Source of the DNA: Paraspadella gotoi | Taxonomy: Eukaryota > Chaetognatha | Direction of reading: 5' to 3' | Assembly: GCA_051294375.1 (NCBI GenBank) | Contig: CM119265.1 | Span: 5,863,730-5,927,729 of the forward strand | DNA length: 64,000 nucleotides | Position numbers and translations under genes: made by a program | Notes under the pieces: model-generated | What the model saw: only the letters and a program-made list of their open reading frames with translations | Told to the model about the DNA's origin: nothing | Database searches by the model: none | Shown here: positions 54,910 through 64,000 of the stretch, piece after piece | How positions within the stretch are numbered: position 1 is the stretch's first letter | How the letters are laid out: every line of letters starts with the position of its first letter

Positions 54910-54997
54910 TGAATGGTCCGTCGGGTCCGTAACTCAAAAGACTCGCGCCTTTTGCTCTGCGCGAAATCGATGCCATCGACGCGCCACCCTGTTCCAT
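54910..54997 (-). CDS. Mirror copy of the MEQGGA first exon
   Basis: ATG on the minus strand at 54,997-54,995 in the same GAAAATGG context as 42,858. The frame reads MEQGGASMASISRRAKGASL, then LSYGPDGPFILHLSYDRD, then HLNPRQDSIRHN before entering (GA)n. This version is open for longer than the left copy because no gap interrupts it. It either represents the true frame or is one indel away from it. Confidence 0.35.
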
Positions 54998-57097
54998 TTT
55001 CTAATTCAAATATTGTCACAGGCGCTTGCGACTAATTCACCTTCTTAGGTCTTTCTTCCAACGCTTTTGTCTTTTGATGGAAGTCGAGAGTCAAGTAACA
55101 GCACAATATGTTTCACATTAAACATTTAACATAAAATTTCAAAGCCAATTGTAATATTTTACCAATCTCTCAACTTTACGACGTTTATAACATAGCCTCC
55201 AAATTATTTTTCGTGACATAAAATATATTTTGAATATTGGCTGTTCATATTCAACAGAAAGTGAGAATATGTTATAGACTTCAAAGGAGATATAACCTAA
55301 ATGAATTCACATAATCTAAAATTTATACACAAAATGTTTGAAGTATAAACTCATTTTTTTATCTCCAACGTTTTTTTCTGCCATAAGCTCTGCACAAGCC
55401 TCTTTTGCCACTCTCCTCTTGTGCCTTCTTTCTCCTCATAACCACTTAGGAAATCGGATGATTATTCTCTTCCTCTTCCTATTGTGTTCAAGATTCTTTC
55501 ACGAGCTTCTTTTCATCTCGCTAATCTGTTAGTCATATTCTCGCTTTCTCTTTAATTTCTTTTACAATCATTTCTTATAGTATCAATTTAAAAATGAATT
55601 TTTGGTCTTTAACGTTAAAGTTTTTTTTATTTTTTGCTCGGAGCATGTTTTAAAATTACTCTTAATATTTACTTATTTCCAATTAGCACTACTCCACCTC
55701 TTTTTTCCTTTCTAAACCACAAAACTTGTGCTACCGAGACTTTTAACTTCTCTCCCTCCCTCTCTTCTCCTTCTTTACCGACTCCCATTATCAGCGTCGG
55801 AAAATATGATGGCCGCGATCTATTTTATGAATCGTTCCTCCAATTTTCTCTTTTTCTTTATTTTTCTATCTTCGCTTTTCCTTTTCTCTTTTTATTTTTA
55901 TTTTTTTTTCGATTTTCCTTCTAATTCTTCTTTTTAATATTTTTAATATTTTTTCCCAATTTCCTATCATTCCCTTTTTCTCGCGATTTCAGATCGGAGG
56001 CCGAAAGATTATTTGTTCTATTTTTGTTGTGTTATAAATAAATTTCGAAAATTTCCATTTTAATCTTTCTCCATCAAACTTATTCAAAACTAAATCGTCC
56101 CTATTCTTTCCTACCCCTTCCAAATTTTTCTTTCTCTCTTCCTTTTTCACTTTCCTTTTTCCTCCCTCCCAAATTTCTAAGTCCGTCAAATTCCCCGAAA
56201 GAAAATCTTCCCGAGACACATTCGATACTCGTTACAAATCAAATCTGTCTGTGGGAGAAAAAAGGAAGAAAAAAGAAAAATCTTAAAACTTTCACCATTG
56301 AACGAGTTTTTTTTTTTTCAATAAATAGAAAGATTTTATTTCTTTTTTTTAAAAAAAAAGGAAAAAGGGTTAAACGCGAAATAACTTGAGACCAAATGTG
56401 GATGAAAAATTCCGGTGATTCAACAAAGTGGTAAAGCTTTTGCGGCATATGAGCCGAACGCCATCTACCATCTGCTTTCGACCGTCCGCCTCTTGGAACC
56501 CATTCTTCTCTCTTTTCACCATGGACGACGACGACCACGACGATCGATCTGTCATATTTAATTCTTTTCTTCCAATTACTAATGGATTAATTTGAATAAA
56601 AAAAGATTTCAATCAGTTCCCAAATTTAATTCTGCGGGCTGGTTTCCCCCTCGTGTCGTCGTCGTCGTCGTCGTCGTCGTCGTTATTACCAATGCCAGAA
56701 TTTAAATGCGAGAAATAAGGCAGTTTTCTTCGCATTCTCCATTCGAGTTTTCGCTCATCGAAACTAAAAGATATTTAGCATTGACGACCTTTTGGCTCAC
56801 AATTCAACTTTTGATTTCATCTTGCCCGATTAGTCTCCGGTTATGGCAAAAAAAAAAAGATTGGGCGGTTTTTGGTTCCCGGGATCTCCGCCCCTGCACC
56901 TCCGTTGAATAACTTTGAGTTAGGAATTTGCCAACTTTTCTTTTTTCTTTGCTAATAAAAGGAATTTTATTTCCGCGTCGCTCTCAAGTTTCATGATCAA
57001 CGACAAAAACGAAGTCTCTTTTAGTCGAATTCGAACCCAACAAAAAAAATATATAGGATCCGTTTAAATGTTAAAAAAAACTTTACTTGTTTGGAAT

Positions 57098-57157
57098 ATT
57101 TTTCTCTCTCTCTCTCTCTCTCTCTTTCCTTCTTCTTTTTTTTTCTTCCTTTTTTTT

Positions 57158-57227
<70 letters not shown>
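57098..57227 (+). repeat. (CT)n microsatellites
   Basis: Interrupted CT arrays with a TTCCTTC-rich middle, mirrored as (GA)n at 40,690-40,790. Confidence 0.9.
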
Positions 57228-57232
<5 letters not shown>

Positions 57233-58042
57233 TGCACTGCTCGTTCTCTATGTTTTGATCTATATTTGAAATCTCTTTAGAATTTTTCTGTCATCGTTCC
57301 TCGTCGCTTTTCCACGATTTTTTTTAGTTTGGCGTTTTTCTTATTTATCTTGTATTTCATTATTTTATTTTCGTTTTTCAAACTTGTTTTCTCCTCTTAT
57401 TTTCCCGCTTTTCCTCTTTTCCATTTTGTTTATTATGCACTTTTTTTCTCTTTTTCGCATTTGGATTTTTTCTTACTACTCATTCGTCCTTTTCGAGTTT
57501 TCATGTCATCAAAGCGATGTCTTCTATTTTCCTTCATTTTTTCGCATCATTTCTGAGCTTTTTCTTATTTTCTTTAATTTTTTTCTGTTTTGATTCTTTG
57601 TTCTTTCATTTTTTTTGTTTTTCATGCGCATAAAGAATAAAATTTAGGAAAAGTGAATAAAATAAGAAAGCTTTTAATTTGTTAAAAAAACAAAACAGCG
57701 AATTCGATGGTTTTTTACAAACAAAAACATCTAAACTACAATTACAACAGTTTGAATTTTTATAAAAATTTGGATCGATGATTAAATCTAACAATAAATT
57801 TATGAGATGAAATTTTATATTAAAACATTTTTAACTGTGCGAAACTGCGAATCGATCTGCGACATTTGCATTATGCAATGCTGCATTTAAATGATTACTG
57901 CTGATGTTTTCGAGTTGCGGACTGAGACTTAACTCTTTGAAGGTAAGGTCCCTTCGAAATGAATTGAGAGCAGAGTGATTCACGGCTATTACCTCGTTTG
58001 AAGTTTTTATAACCTCATCGGTTTTGTTGGAACCAATATTTC

Positions 58043-58046
58043 CCCT

Positions 58047-58114
<68 letters not shown>

Positions 58115-58354
58115 CTTCTCTCTCTCTTTCTTCTCTCATCTCTCTTCTCTTATCTCCTCTTTCCTCTGTCTCTCTCCGCCGTAATATCTCGTTTCTCGCT
58201 AGAACGATTTAACTACGTTATTTACACCTCCTTTCCTTCGTAATTCATTTTTTATTCTTCTCGTTTTTTCTCTCTTTCTTCCTTTTCTGACAGGTCGGGA
58301 TTTTCTTCTCTCTCTCTTCTCTCTCTCTGCGTGCTCTCTCTCTCTCTCTCTCTC

Positions 58355-58403
<49 letters not shown>
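58043..58403 (+). repeat. Two (CT)n arrays
   Basis: 58,043-58,165 and 58,300-58,403. The first begins exactly where the IR3 right arm ends (after AACCAATATTTCCC); the matching place in the left arm is the 451-N gap. Confidence 0.95.
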
Positions 58404-58407
<4 letters not shown>

Positions 58408-58968
58408 CTCTCGGCCAAGGCAATGCTTGAAAAGAATTTTTCATTTTATTATTTTTTTTGTCATATTTTAATGCACATTTAACATTTAACCAGACCTATT
58501 TGTTAACGGTGGTTTTTTTTTTGGAGCCTGGGCTGAAAAGCAGTATTTTTTCAAAATGTTTTTGTCCAAGGTGTCCAACCCCATTAACCTCGCTGATCTC
58601 CTCAGCCGCTCCCTCTGTACTCGGAGGCGGCGCTCGCTGTACGCGCTTCTCTCTTCCGTGTCTCCGATTATAAATGAGTTGTAATTTTTTGTTAAATACA
58701 ATATAAATTATAAACTAGTTTTCATTATATTTTTTTGGGGGGTTTCTTTTTCTTATGTATTTGCTACTTGATCCCTTTTTCTTTCTTTATTTTCTCTTTC
58801 TTTAAACTTTCCTTGCCTTTGTTTTTTTTTGTTATTTTATACCGGCAACTTCCCTGACATGGCTTAAATATCTTTTTATGGTTTCGCATTACTTATTCCC
58901 TGCTCTTCAAAGTGTTTTCTTTATTCCTCCCTCATAATCAATCAATTACGCGTTAATCGCTTTTTTTT
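58404..58968. other. Unique sequence, no gene recognised
   Basis: AT-rich with a small GC-rich island at 58,570-58,665 (GGAGGCGGCGCTCGC). The minus-strand frame through it is short and not convincing. Confidence 0.5.
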
Positions 58969-59163
58969 NNNNNNNNNNNNNNNNNNNNNNNNNNNNNNNN
59001 NNNNNNNNNNNNNNNNNNNNNNNNNNNNNNNNNNNNNNNNNNNNNNNNNNNNNNNNNNNNNNNNNNNNNNNNNNNNNNNNNNNNNNNNNNNNNNNNNNNN
59101 NNNNNNNNNNNNNNNNNNNNNNNNNNNNNNNNNNNNNNNNNNNNNNNNNNNNNNNNNNNNNNN
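58969..59163. other. Sized assembly gap (195 N)
   Basis: 195 N, preceded by a T-run and followed by a short (CT)n. Confidence 0.95.
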
Positions 59164-59300
59164 TTTTTTCTCTCTCTCTCTCTCTCACCCTTTTTATTTT
59201 TCTTTAGAATAAAAAATAAAAGTTGATAGTTTTTTTTTTCTTTTTTTAATGGAAATGGATTTTCTTTAGCGATTCTTCTTTCTTTTCCGCCTCGTTTCAG

Positions 59301-59347
59301 GTCACAAGGACGAATGGGTGGTTGTAAAATCAGTTTCTCTTTTTTAA
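59301..59347 (+). CDS. Possible very short terminal exon
   Basis: Strong acceptor CCGCCTCGTTTCAG (AG at 59,299-59,300) is followed, after two bases, by HKDEWVVVKSVSLF and TAA at 59,345-59,347. It is only 14 codons, so the evidence is the acceptor more than the peptide. Confidence 0.2.
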
Positions 59348-59551
59348 AAAAAAGAAATTTTTACTCATTTCTCGTTTCCTTTTTTGACTTTTCTTTTTCT
59401 TTCTTCCTTATTTTCTCTCATCCATCCATTTCGATTTTCATTCTTTCTCCTCTGCTATTTTTCTTCTCCTTTGTTTTTTCTGGGTTTTTTTTTTCATGAA
59501 AAGTGGACAGCCAGTCCCTTCTGTTTCCAGCTGCCGTTGGCTTGCATATTT

Positions 59552-59617
59552 TCTTAGCCTGTCACCGCCTGTCTCCCGTCTCCTTCTTAGCCTGACACCG
59601 CCTGTCGCCCGTCTCCT
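59552..59617 (+). repeat. 33-bp tandem duplication
   Basis: Two adjacent 33-bp copies starting TCTTAGCCTG and ending CCCGTCTCCT, with two mismatches. The rest of 59,350-60,260 is T/C-rich unique sequence in which I see no gene. Confidence 0.9.
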
Positions 59618-60261
59618 TCTCTCTTCAAGTCAACGTCTCTTTCTTGCTCATTTCTTTTAGCTCTCAATTCTCTATCATCTTCGCGCGTTTCAGCTCACCT
59701 TTCCTTGACTTTCCTTTCTATTATTCCCTTCCTTTATTTTCCTTCCATTTCTTTCCGATCTCCCAACTTTCCTCTTTCACGATAAACCGACCGCAACAGC
59801 AGGTTTAATTTTCGATATCTTTCGCTCTTAGAAAATGTTAGATAAAAACTGACGATTTTCGAATCCTTTTGTACTAACATTTTTTCTTCATCTTTATATT
59901 CCCTTTTGTCTTTTTATTCTCCTTTTTTTTACGCCAAATTTTTTTCTATCAGTTTTTATGAATCATCCCGTTACCATAAGCTTTATCCGTCTGCGGTAAT
60001 AATTTATCCAAAATAAAATGCTAACTGCAGGCAATTTGCAATCAGATTATTAAAATCAATTTAACAATATTAGCTTTAAAAATGACGTCATAAAAAATAT
60101 CGTAAGTTAATAGTTTCCCTATACCATGACACGTCTTTCTTTTTCTTCTTGTCTTATTCTTTCTCCCAATGAAGTAAATAACTTTCTCCACTCCTTCCTC
60201 GCATCCTATGTTGTCGACCTACACTCGTGTCGTCAACCACTCAGCTTCCGAATTGAGATTA

Positions 60262-60263
<2 letters not shown>

Positions 60264-60314
<51 letters not shown>
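60264..60314 (+). repeat. (CT)n microsatellite
   Basis: Pure CT, about 50 bases. Confidence 0.95.
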
Positions 60315-60318
<4 letters not shown>

Positions 60319-60414
60319 CCGTCGTCTCGAGATTAGACGCTTCTACGAGGTAATAAAGCCATAAAGTTATAAACTTTGAGAGTCTCCTCGTAGACGAAGG
60401 AAAAGGATTCAAAA

Positions 60415-60528
60415 ATGGAGGAGATTTCCAAACGGAAGGCGGGGAGGGAAAAACGGAAAGAATTTGGAAAAGAAGATGAAAGATATAACTATGTTTTTAA
60501 AAGAAACAAATTACGGTCTAAAATGTAG
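60415..60528 (+). CDS. Short basic ORF (37 codons), uncertain
   Basis: ATG in good context (AAAAATGGAGG) gives MEEISKRKAGREKRKEF, then GKEDERYNYVFKRNKL and TAG at 60,526-60,528. Highly charged. The purine-rich DNA makes a chance ORF plausible. Confidence 0.2.
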   Translation: MEEISKRKAGREKRKEFGKEDERYNYVFKRNKLRSKM

Positions 60529-60836
60529 AAAATTGAAACAAAGAGTGAGAATTGACTCTTGTTACTAATTGTTCTGTTTCGTTGTTTTGTTATTTTTACG
60601 TAGAAATAGGATATTTTTATTCCATGCAGTAAACACTATTAGATATGACTATCCATGACTATTTATGACTATTAATTACTAGACAATGCGACACAGTCGA
60701 CATTTAGAATATAAATCATCTAAATATGAAAAAAATTCTAAATATATTTATTCGTTAAACGTTGCCAAGTGCCAAGATTAAAAGACGAGATTTAGATCGC
60801 ATCGTAATACCCTGTGACAGACTTTGATTTTGGCTG

Positions 60837-61065
60837 NNNNNNNNNNNNNNNNNNNNNNNNNNNNNNNNNNNNNNNNNNNNNNNNNNNNNNNNNNNNNNNN
60901 NNNNNNNNNNNNNNNNNNNNNNNNNNNNNNNNNNNNNNNNNNNNNNNNNNNNNNNNNNNNNNNNNNNNNNNNNNNNNNNNNNNNNNNNNNNNNNNNNNNN
61001 NNNNNNNNNNNNNNNNNNNNNNNNNNNNNNNNNNNNNNNNNNNNNNNNNNNNNNNNNNNNNNNNN
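60837..61065. other. Sized assembly gap (229 N)
   Basis: 229 N, followed by an A-run. Confidence 0.95.
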
Positions 61066-61118
61066 AAAAAAAAAAAAGATTTATTATCTGATGTCACATA
61101 AAATGGCTCATGAAACAT

Positions 61119-61160
61119 TGAACGTGAAAACAAACGTGAACACAAACGTGAACACAACAA
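61119..61160 (+). repeat. 12-bp tandem repeat, ACAAACGTGAAC
   Basis: About three units, 60 bases upstream of the hammerhead-like hairpin. Confidence 0.8.
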
Positions 61161-61213
61161 CAAAACTGAACGACAAATATAAAAATTATCATTTCAAATT
61201 TCAAATTTTGTCA

Positions 61214-61275
61214 AATGCGCTGATGAAGGTTTGCACTGATAAACCGAAACATTCAATGAATTCAACGTTGTATAA
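61214..61275 (+). ncRNA. Hammerhead-ribozyme-like core
   Basis: CTGATGA at 61,220-61,226 is followed by a perfect 5-bp stem (GGTTT 61,228-61,232 with AAACC 61,241-61,245, 8-nt loop) and then GAAAC at 61,246. This is the order of the hammerhead catalytic core: CUGAUGA, stem II, GAAA. I could not find convincing stems I and III: downstream ATTCAATGAATTCAACG gives only weak pairing and no good UH cleavage site opposite GCG. Penelope-like retroelements are known to carry such minimal hammerheads, so this may be a decayed end of one. Activity is not claimed. Confidence 0.45.
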
Positions 61276-61329
61276 AGAAAACAAAAACTTTATCTACTAA
61301 TTTCGAAAACAACGAAACGAAAGTAATTT

Positions 61330-61415
61330 ATCCAATCAAAAATTAACCTTTATTTCAATAAATAATCTCTCTTGCCTCCTGACTTGTGACAGGTTATATC
61401 AGTTTGTATTTTTTG
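61330..61415 (+). repeat. Second member of the dispersed CTGACTT repeat
   Basis: Contains TTTCAATAAATAATCTC followed by CTTGCCTCCTGACTTGTGAC and AGG, matching the block at 45,955-46,060. It lies about 80 bases downstream of the hammerhead-like core. Confidence 0.4.
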
Positions 61416-61911
61416 TGGCACGGAATTTTTTTGCCTCGGTACCAATCTGGAACAATTTTATTCTGGTTTTTTTTTTCTCGCAAGATATCTGAATGGCTCC
61501 ATGTCACTGGCTTGACATGCATGGGGCTCAAAATCCGTTCAGAAAAATGTCATTCGGACTCGATGTATACATACCAATTTCGCCTTACTTGTTCCGAGAA
61601 CATAAAATTAGTATATAAAACCAAAATAAAATTATCCAATTAATATTGATTCCAATTTAATATAGATCAATTCAATATCAGTGTGACTGTCTGGTGAAAA
61701 ACAATGGATCCTCCTTGAGTCATTTGTAAATGAAACGTTTTGTCCTTCACATTCGTTCACCATCTTTCACTTACCCCCATCCTCATATTCACCATCGCCT
61801 GTGATTCTCTTTTAGGTGCCTGCCTCCTTTAAATCCTCTTCCCCAGTAAAGCCGCATATCCAAACATAATTGGCTACGAGAATAACAAGACTTCATTTCC
61901 GTTCAAACGAG
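61416..61911. other. Unique AT-rich sequence
   Basis: No supported gene. The 85-codon frame from 61,386 overlaps the repeat and shows no recognisable domain. Confidence 0.5.
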
Positions 61912-61914
61912 ACT

Positions 61915-61946
<32 letters not shown>

Positions 61947-61997
61947 AGATATTCAATCCCCTCCGTGGATATAAAAAAATTAATATCGTTTAATAAC

Positions 61998-62043
<46 letters not shown>

Positions 62044-62050
62044 CTTTCTT
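61912..62050 (+). repeat. Two (CT)n arrays
   Basis: 61,912-61,946 and 62,001-62,050, the second grading into a T/C-rich tract that would serve as a polypyrimidine tract for the site below. Confidence 0.9.
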
Positions 62051-62081
62051 TCTTCCTGTTTTTCCTTTTTCTTTGATTAAG

Positions 62082-62108
62082 TTTCTGCGGTGCGAAGCCG
62101 AGCAGGAG
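62082..62108 (+). CDS. Possible 27-nt micro-exon
   Basis: A long pyrimidine tract (62,001-62,075) leads to AAG (AG at 62,080-62,081), then 27 bases (FLRCEAEQE in one frame) and a consensus donor GAG|GTAAGAG (GT at 62,109). The length is a multiple of three. The acceptor is preceded by GATTA and not directly by pyrimidines, which weakens it. (GA)n and a gap follow. Confidence 0.2.
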
Positions 62109-62136
62109 GTAAGAGAAGTTGACGTCTATATATTGA

Positions 62137-62141
<5 letters not shown>

Positions 62142-62171
<30 letters not shown>

Positions 62172-62332
62172 NNNNNNNNNNNNNNNNNNNNNNNNNNNNN
62201 NNNNNNNNNNNNNNNNNNNNNNNNNNNNNNNNNNNNNNNNNNNNNNNNNNNNNNNNNNNNNNNNNNNNNNNNNNNNNNNNNNNNNNNNNNNNNNNNNNNN
62301 NNNNNNNNNNNNNNNNNNNNNNNNNNNNNNNN
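62142..62332. other. (GA)n array running into a 161-N gap
   Basis: (GA)n at 62,142-62,171, then 161 N at 62,172-62,332. Confidence 0.95.
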
Positions 62333-62715
62333 AACAAATAAAAACAGAGGAAACCGAGTTTGAATTAGTTTTCGAGAAAATTGTTTTCCGACATTTGAAG
62401 GACAAATTAAAAAGGCAATGGAGATATCAGAAAATGTTGGGCTCACAAAGAGCAGTTCATTCGAGTGACAATGATATCTGATTTATTGATATGCGTTGAT
62501 TCATCTTTCTAAGATATTTAAAATATTTATAAAAGCTGATACAAATATTATAACATGTTTTAAAAGTTTTAATAACTGATTTTTTTTTAATTAAATAATG
62601 TACTAAAAATTGAAAAAGATATGATTTCTCTCATTGTGGTATAATCCTTTCTTTTCGTTGTGTAATAATTAGAAGAGTTTGAAATGAATTTTCAACAACG
62701 ATTTTATTTTAATAA
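62333..62715. other. AT-rich unique sequence
   Basis: Nothing recognisable. Confidence 0.5.
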
Positions 62716-62760
62716 AAAACGGACATGTTTCGGCTTAACTACAAGCCTTCTCTCATTAAT
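62716..62760 (-). ncRNA. Second hairpin-plus-GAAAC motif, hammerhead-like but degenerate
   Basis: On the minus strand: ATGAGAGAA, then a perfect 5-bp stem (GGCTT with AAGCC, 6-nt loop, 62,732-62,747), then GAAAC and ATGTCCG. The stem followed by GAAAC matches the 61,220 motif, but CTGATGA is replaced by TAATGAGAGA, so it would not be catalytic as a hammerhead. I read it as a member of the same broad class of retroelement terminal hairpins. Confidence 0.35.
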
Positions 62761-63034
62761 TTAATAAATTAAAATAATTTTTAAACATAAGACTTTAATT
62801 TATAATATGATTTATTTTTTTCAGACTATATTCTAAATCACGTTGTACTTAACTTGGTAAACTAATCTTACAGCTAAGCCACCGCATCGTTGATTAACAG
62901 AGAATTAGCTGGCATCTAGGGAATGACACCTTTAGAATTTATGATTTGTCTTTTATTACTTTTATTCTTGATTGAAATATAAAACGGAATTCATAAAATA
63001 AGAAATCAAACGAATTCAATCACTTTGAAATGAA

Positions 63035-63182
63035 NNNNNNNNNNNNNNNNNNNNNNNNNNNNNNNNNNNNNNNNNNNNNNNNNNNNNNNNNNNNNNNNNN
63101 NNNNNNNNNNNNNNNNNNNNNNNNNNNNNNNNNNNNNNNNNNNNNNNNNNNNNNNNNNNNNNNNNNNNNNNNNNNNNNNNNN
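63035..63182. other. Sized assembly gap (148 N)
   Basis: 148 N, directly left of the CpG-rich block. Confidence 0.95.
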
Positions 63183-63442
63183 GAAGTCGATGATTGGCTG
63201 AACGCGACCATGTCAACGATCGGCGATTGGCTGCGCTCGATTTTCTCTCTCCCATCGACGTCACGAATTGACGTCACGAATCAGCGTCACGGACGCGCGA
63301 CGAATGTTTAGATAAGCGAAAAATCGCGGCGACACTTGAACGTTGGCGAAGCGTAACGCGGCGAGGGTTTGCGCGTCACGTTTACGTCACGATGACGTCA
63401 ATATCGCGTGGCGTCAATTGAATCCGACGGCAAAGTCACGAN
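63183..63442. promoter_or_regulatory. CpG-rich promoter-like block with CRE and CCAAT motifs
   Basis: Between two gaps. Two inverted CCAAT boxes (ATTGGCTG at 63,193 and 63,226) are 33 bp apart, about three helical turns, a spacing typical of paired NF-Y sites. Two perfect palindromic CREs (TGACGTCA) lie at 63,269-63,276 and 63,393-63,400, with further half-sites (GACGTCAC 63,257, GCGTCACG 63,283 and 63,373, ACGTCACG 63,384, GGCGTCA 63,410). CpG density is far above the flanks. CTTGAA at about 63,328 resembles a CHR element. This is established motif knowledge applied by eye; direction and target gene are unknown. Confidence 0.55.
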
Positions 63443-63622
63443 NNNNNNNNNNNNNNNNNNNNNNNNNNNNNNNNNNNNNNNNNNNNNNNNNNNNNNNNNN
63501 NNNNNNNNNNNNNNNNNNNNNNNNNNNNNNNNNNNNNNNNNNNNNNNNNNNNNNNNNNNNNNNNNNNNNNNNNNNNNNNNNNNNNNNNNNNNNNNNNNNN
63601 NNNNNNNNNNNNNNNNNNNNNN
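63443..63622. other. Sized assembly gap (180 N)
   Basis: 180 N. It removes the sequence between the CpG-rich block and the right end, where a transcription start or first exon might lie. Confidence 0.95.
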
Positions 63623-64000
63623 TTTCCTTTCCTTTTCTCTCTGTCCCTTGCTCCAGCAGCTATTCTCATCTTTCCTTCTTCTTTATCTTTTTTTTTTCTC
63701 TCTTCTATTGGTCATCCCATCGTTGCCTCTTTTATCTTCACACAGCTGTACGTATCTCGGGTCTTTGCCGTCGCGTCTTTCTCAGTCGGTCTGTCCGATA
63801 GTCCGCCCATCTTGCTTTTTCATATTAATTAGTCCGACGGGCGTTTTATAAGTTAGCTAAAAAAAACGTTTCTGGTCCCAATAATTTACGGTAGTCCTCT
63901 ATGGAATTGGTTCGACCATTAAAATCGCCTCACCCGATAGTCTCTCCATCTCTATCTCTTACTTTCATAACTCACCCTTTCCATCCCGCGCCTTCATTCT
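63623..64000. other. T/C-rich unique sequence to window end
   Basis: No gene recognised. CGCCCATCTTG at about 63,804 is a reversed YY1-type motif (CAAGATGG), which could belong to the same promoter region. Confidence 0.4.

Larger units (their letters stand above)
50205..58040 (-). repeat. IR3 right arm (~7.8 kb)
   Basis: Reverse complement of the left arm (39,875-48,245), with three large differences: a MITE-like insertion at 50,853-51,458, an A-tract of 84 against 22 bases at 53,107-53,190, and the segment 54,200-54,490, which is direct and not inverted. The stretch 55,000-57,090 is T-rich noncoding sequence. Nothing in this arm beyond the copies listed separately looks coding. Confidence 0.88.

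Noticed and set aside
42955-58040. Idea that the giant inverted repeats encode a new mobile element or defence system
   Set aside because: No transposase, recombinase, polymerase or nuclease motif was found in any arm. The repeat content is ordinary host-like exons, SSRs and SINE/MITE-like pieces, with features of assembly error.

Overview
This is a repeat-dominated window from an animal genome, most likely an invertebrate. It has GT-AG splice signals, tRNA-derived SINE-like elements, a fold-back MITE-like insertion, hairpins resembling the hammerhead cores known from Penelope-like elements, and dozens of (CT)n/(GA)n and (GAC)n microsatellites. There are no operons, tRNA or rRNA genes, CRISPR arrays or complete transposase genes. 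One weak ZAD-like CxxC start would favour an arthropod, but I cannot name the organism. Most long open frames are read-through of (CT)n/(GA)n (Ser-Leu or Arg-Glu repeats) and are not genes.

Layout. 1-2.5 kb: purine-rich tract, AT-rich unique sequence and a likely two-exon acidic gene. 2.5-13.8 kb: giant imperfect inverted repeat IR1 whose spacer is a noisy direct copy of the 1.6-2.5 kb gene. 13.9-28.1 kb: second inverted repeat IR2, enclosing further copies of the IR1 outer block. Two of these share 1,903 identical bases at an offset of 4,323. 28.1-29.9 kb: simple repeats and an acidic coding fragment. 29.9-33.2 kb: an approximately 70-bp satellite. 33.2-39.4 kb: mostly unique AT-rich sequence with a convincing terminal exon, a frameshifted acidic ORF and a tRNA-like SINE. 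39.9-58.0 kb: third inverted repeat IR3 with arms of about 8 kb. 58-64 kb: unique sequence with sized gaps, two hammerhead-like hairpins and a CpG-rich promoter-like block with CRE and CCAAT motifs.

Coding content is fragmentary and many frames are broken by single-base indels. The same exon or ORF often occurs in several copies with different indels, and reading the copies together restores an open frame. The best case is a GC3-rich 174-nt exon, intact at 12,653-12,826 and damaged in three other copies. This pattern, with exact 25-N gaps inside the palindromic zones and insertion-biased satellite monomers, suggests that much of 2.5-33 kb and 39.9-58 kb is unpolished long-read sequence used to fill gaps. 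The arms of IR3 also differ by a roughly 600-bp insertion and by an inverted segment, so a single hairpin read cannot explain everything. I found no convincing new multi-gene system. The most useful leads are the hidden exons, the hammerhead-like hairpins, the MITE-like polymorphism, the satellite and the CRE/CCAAT promoter.
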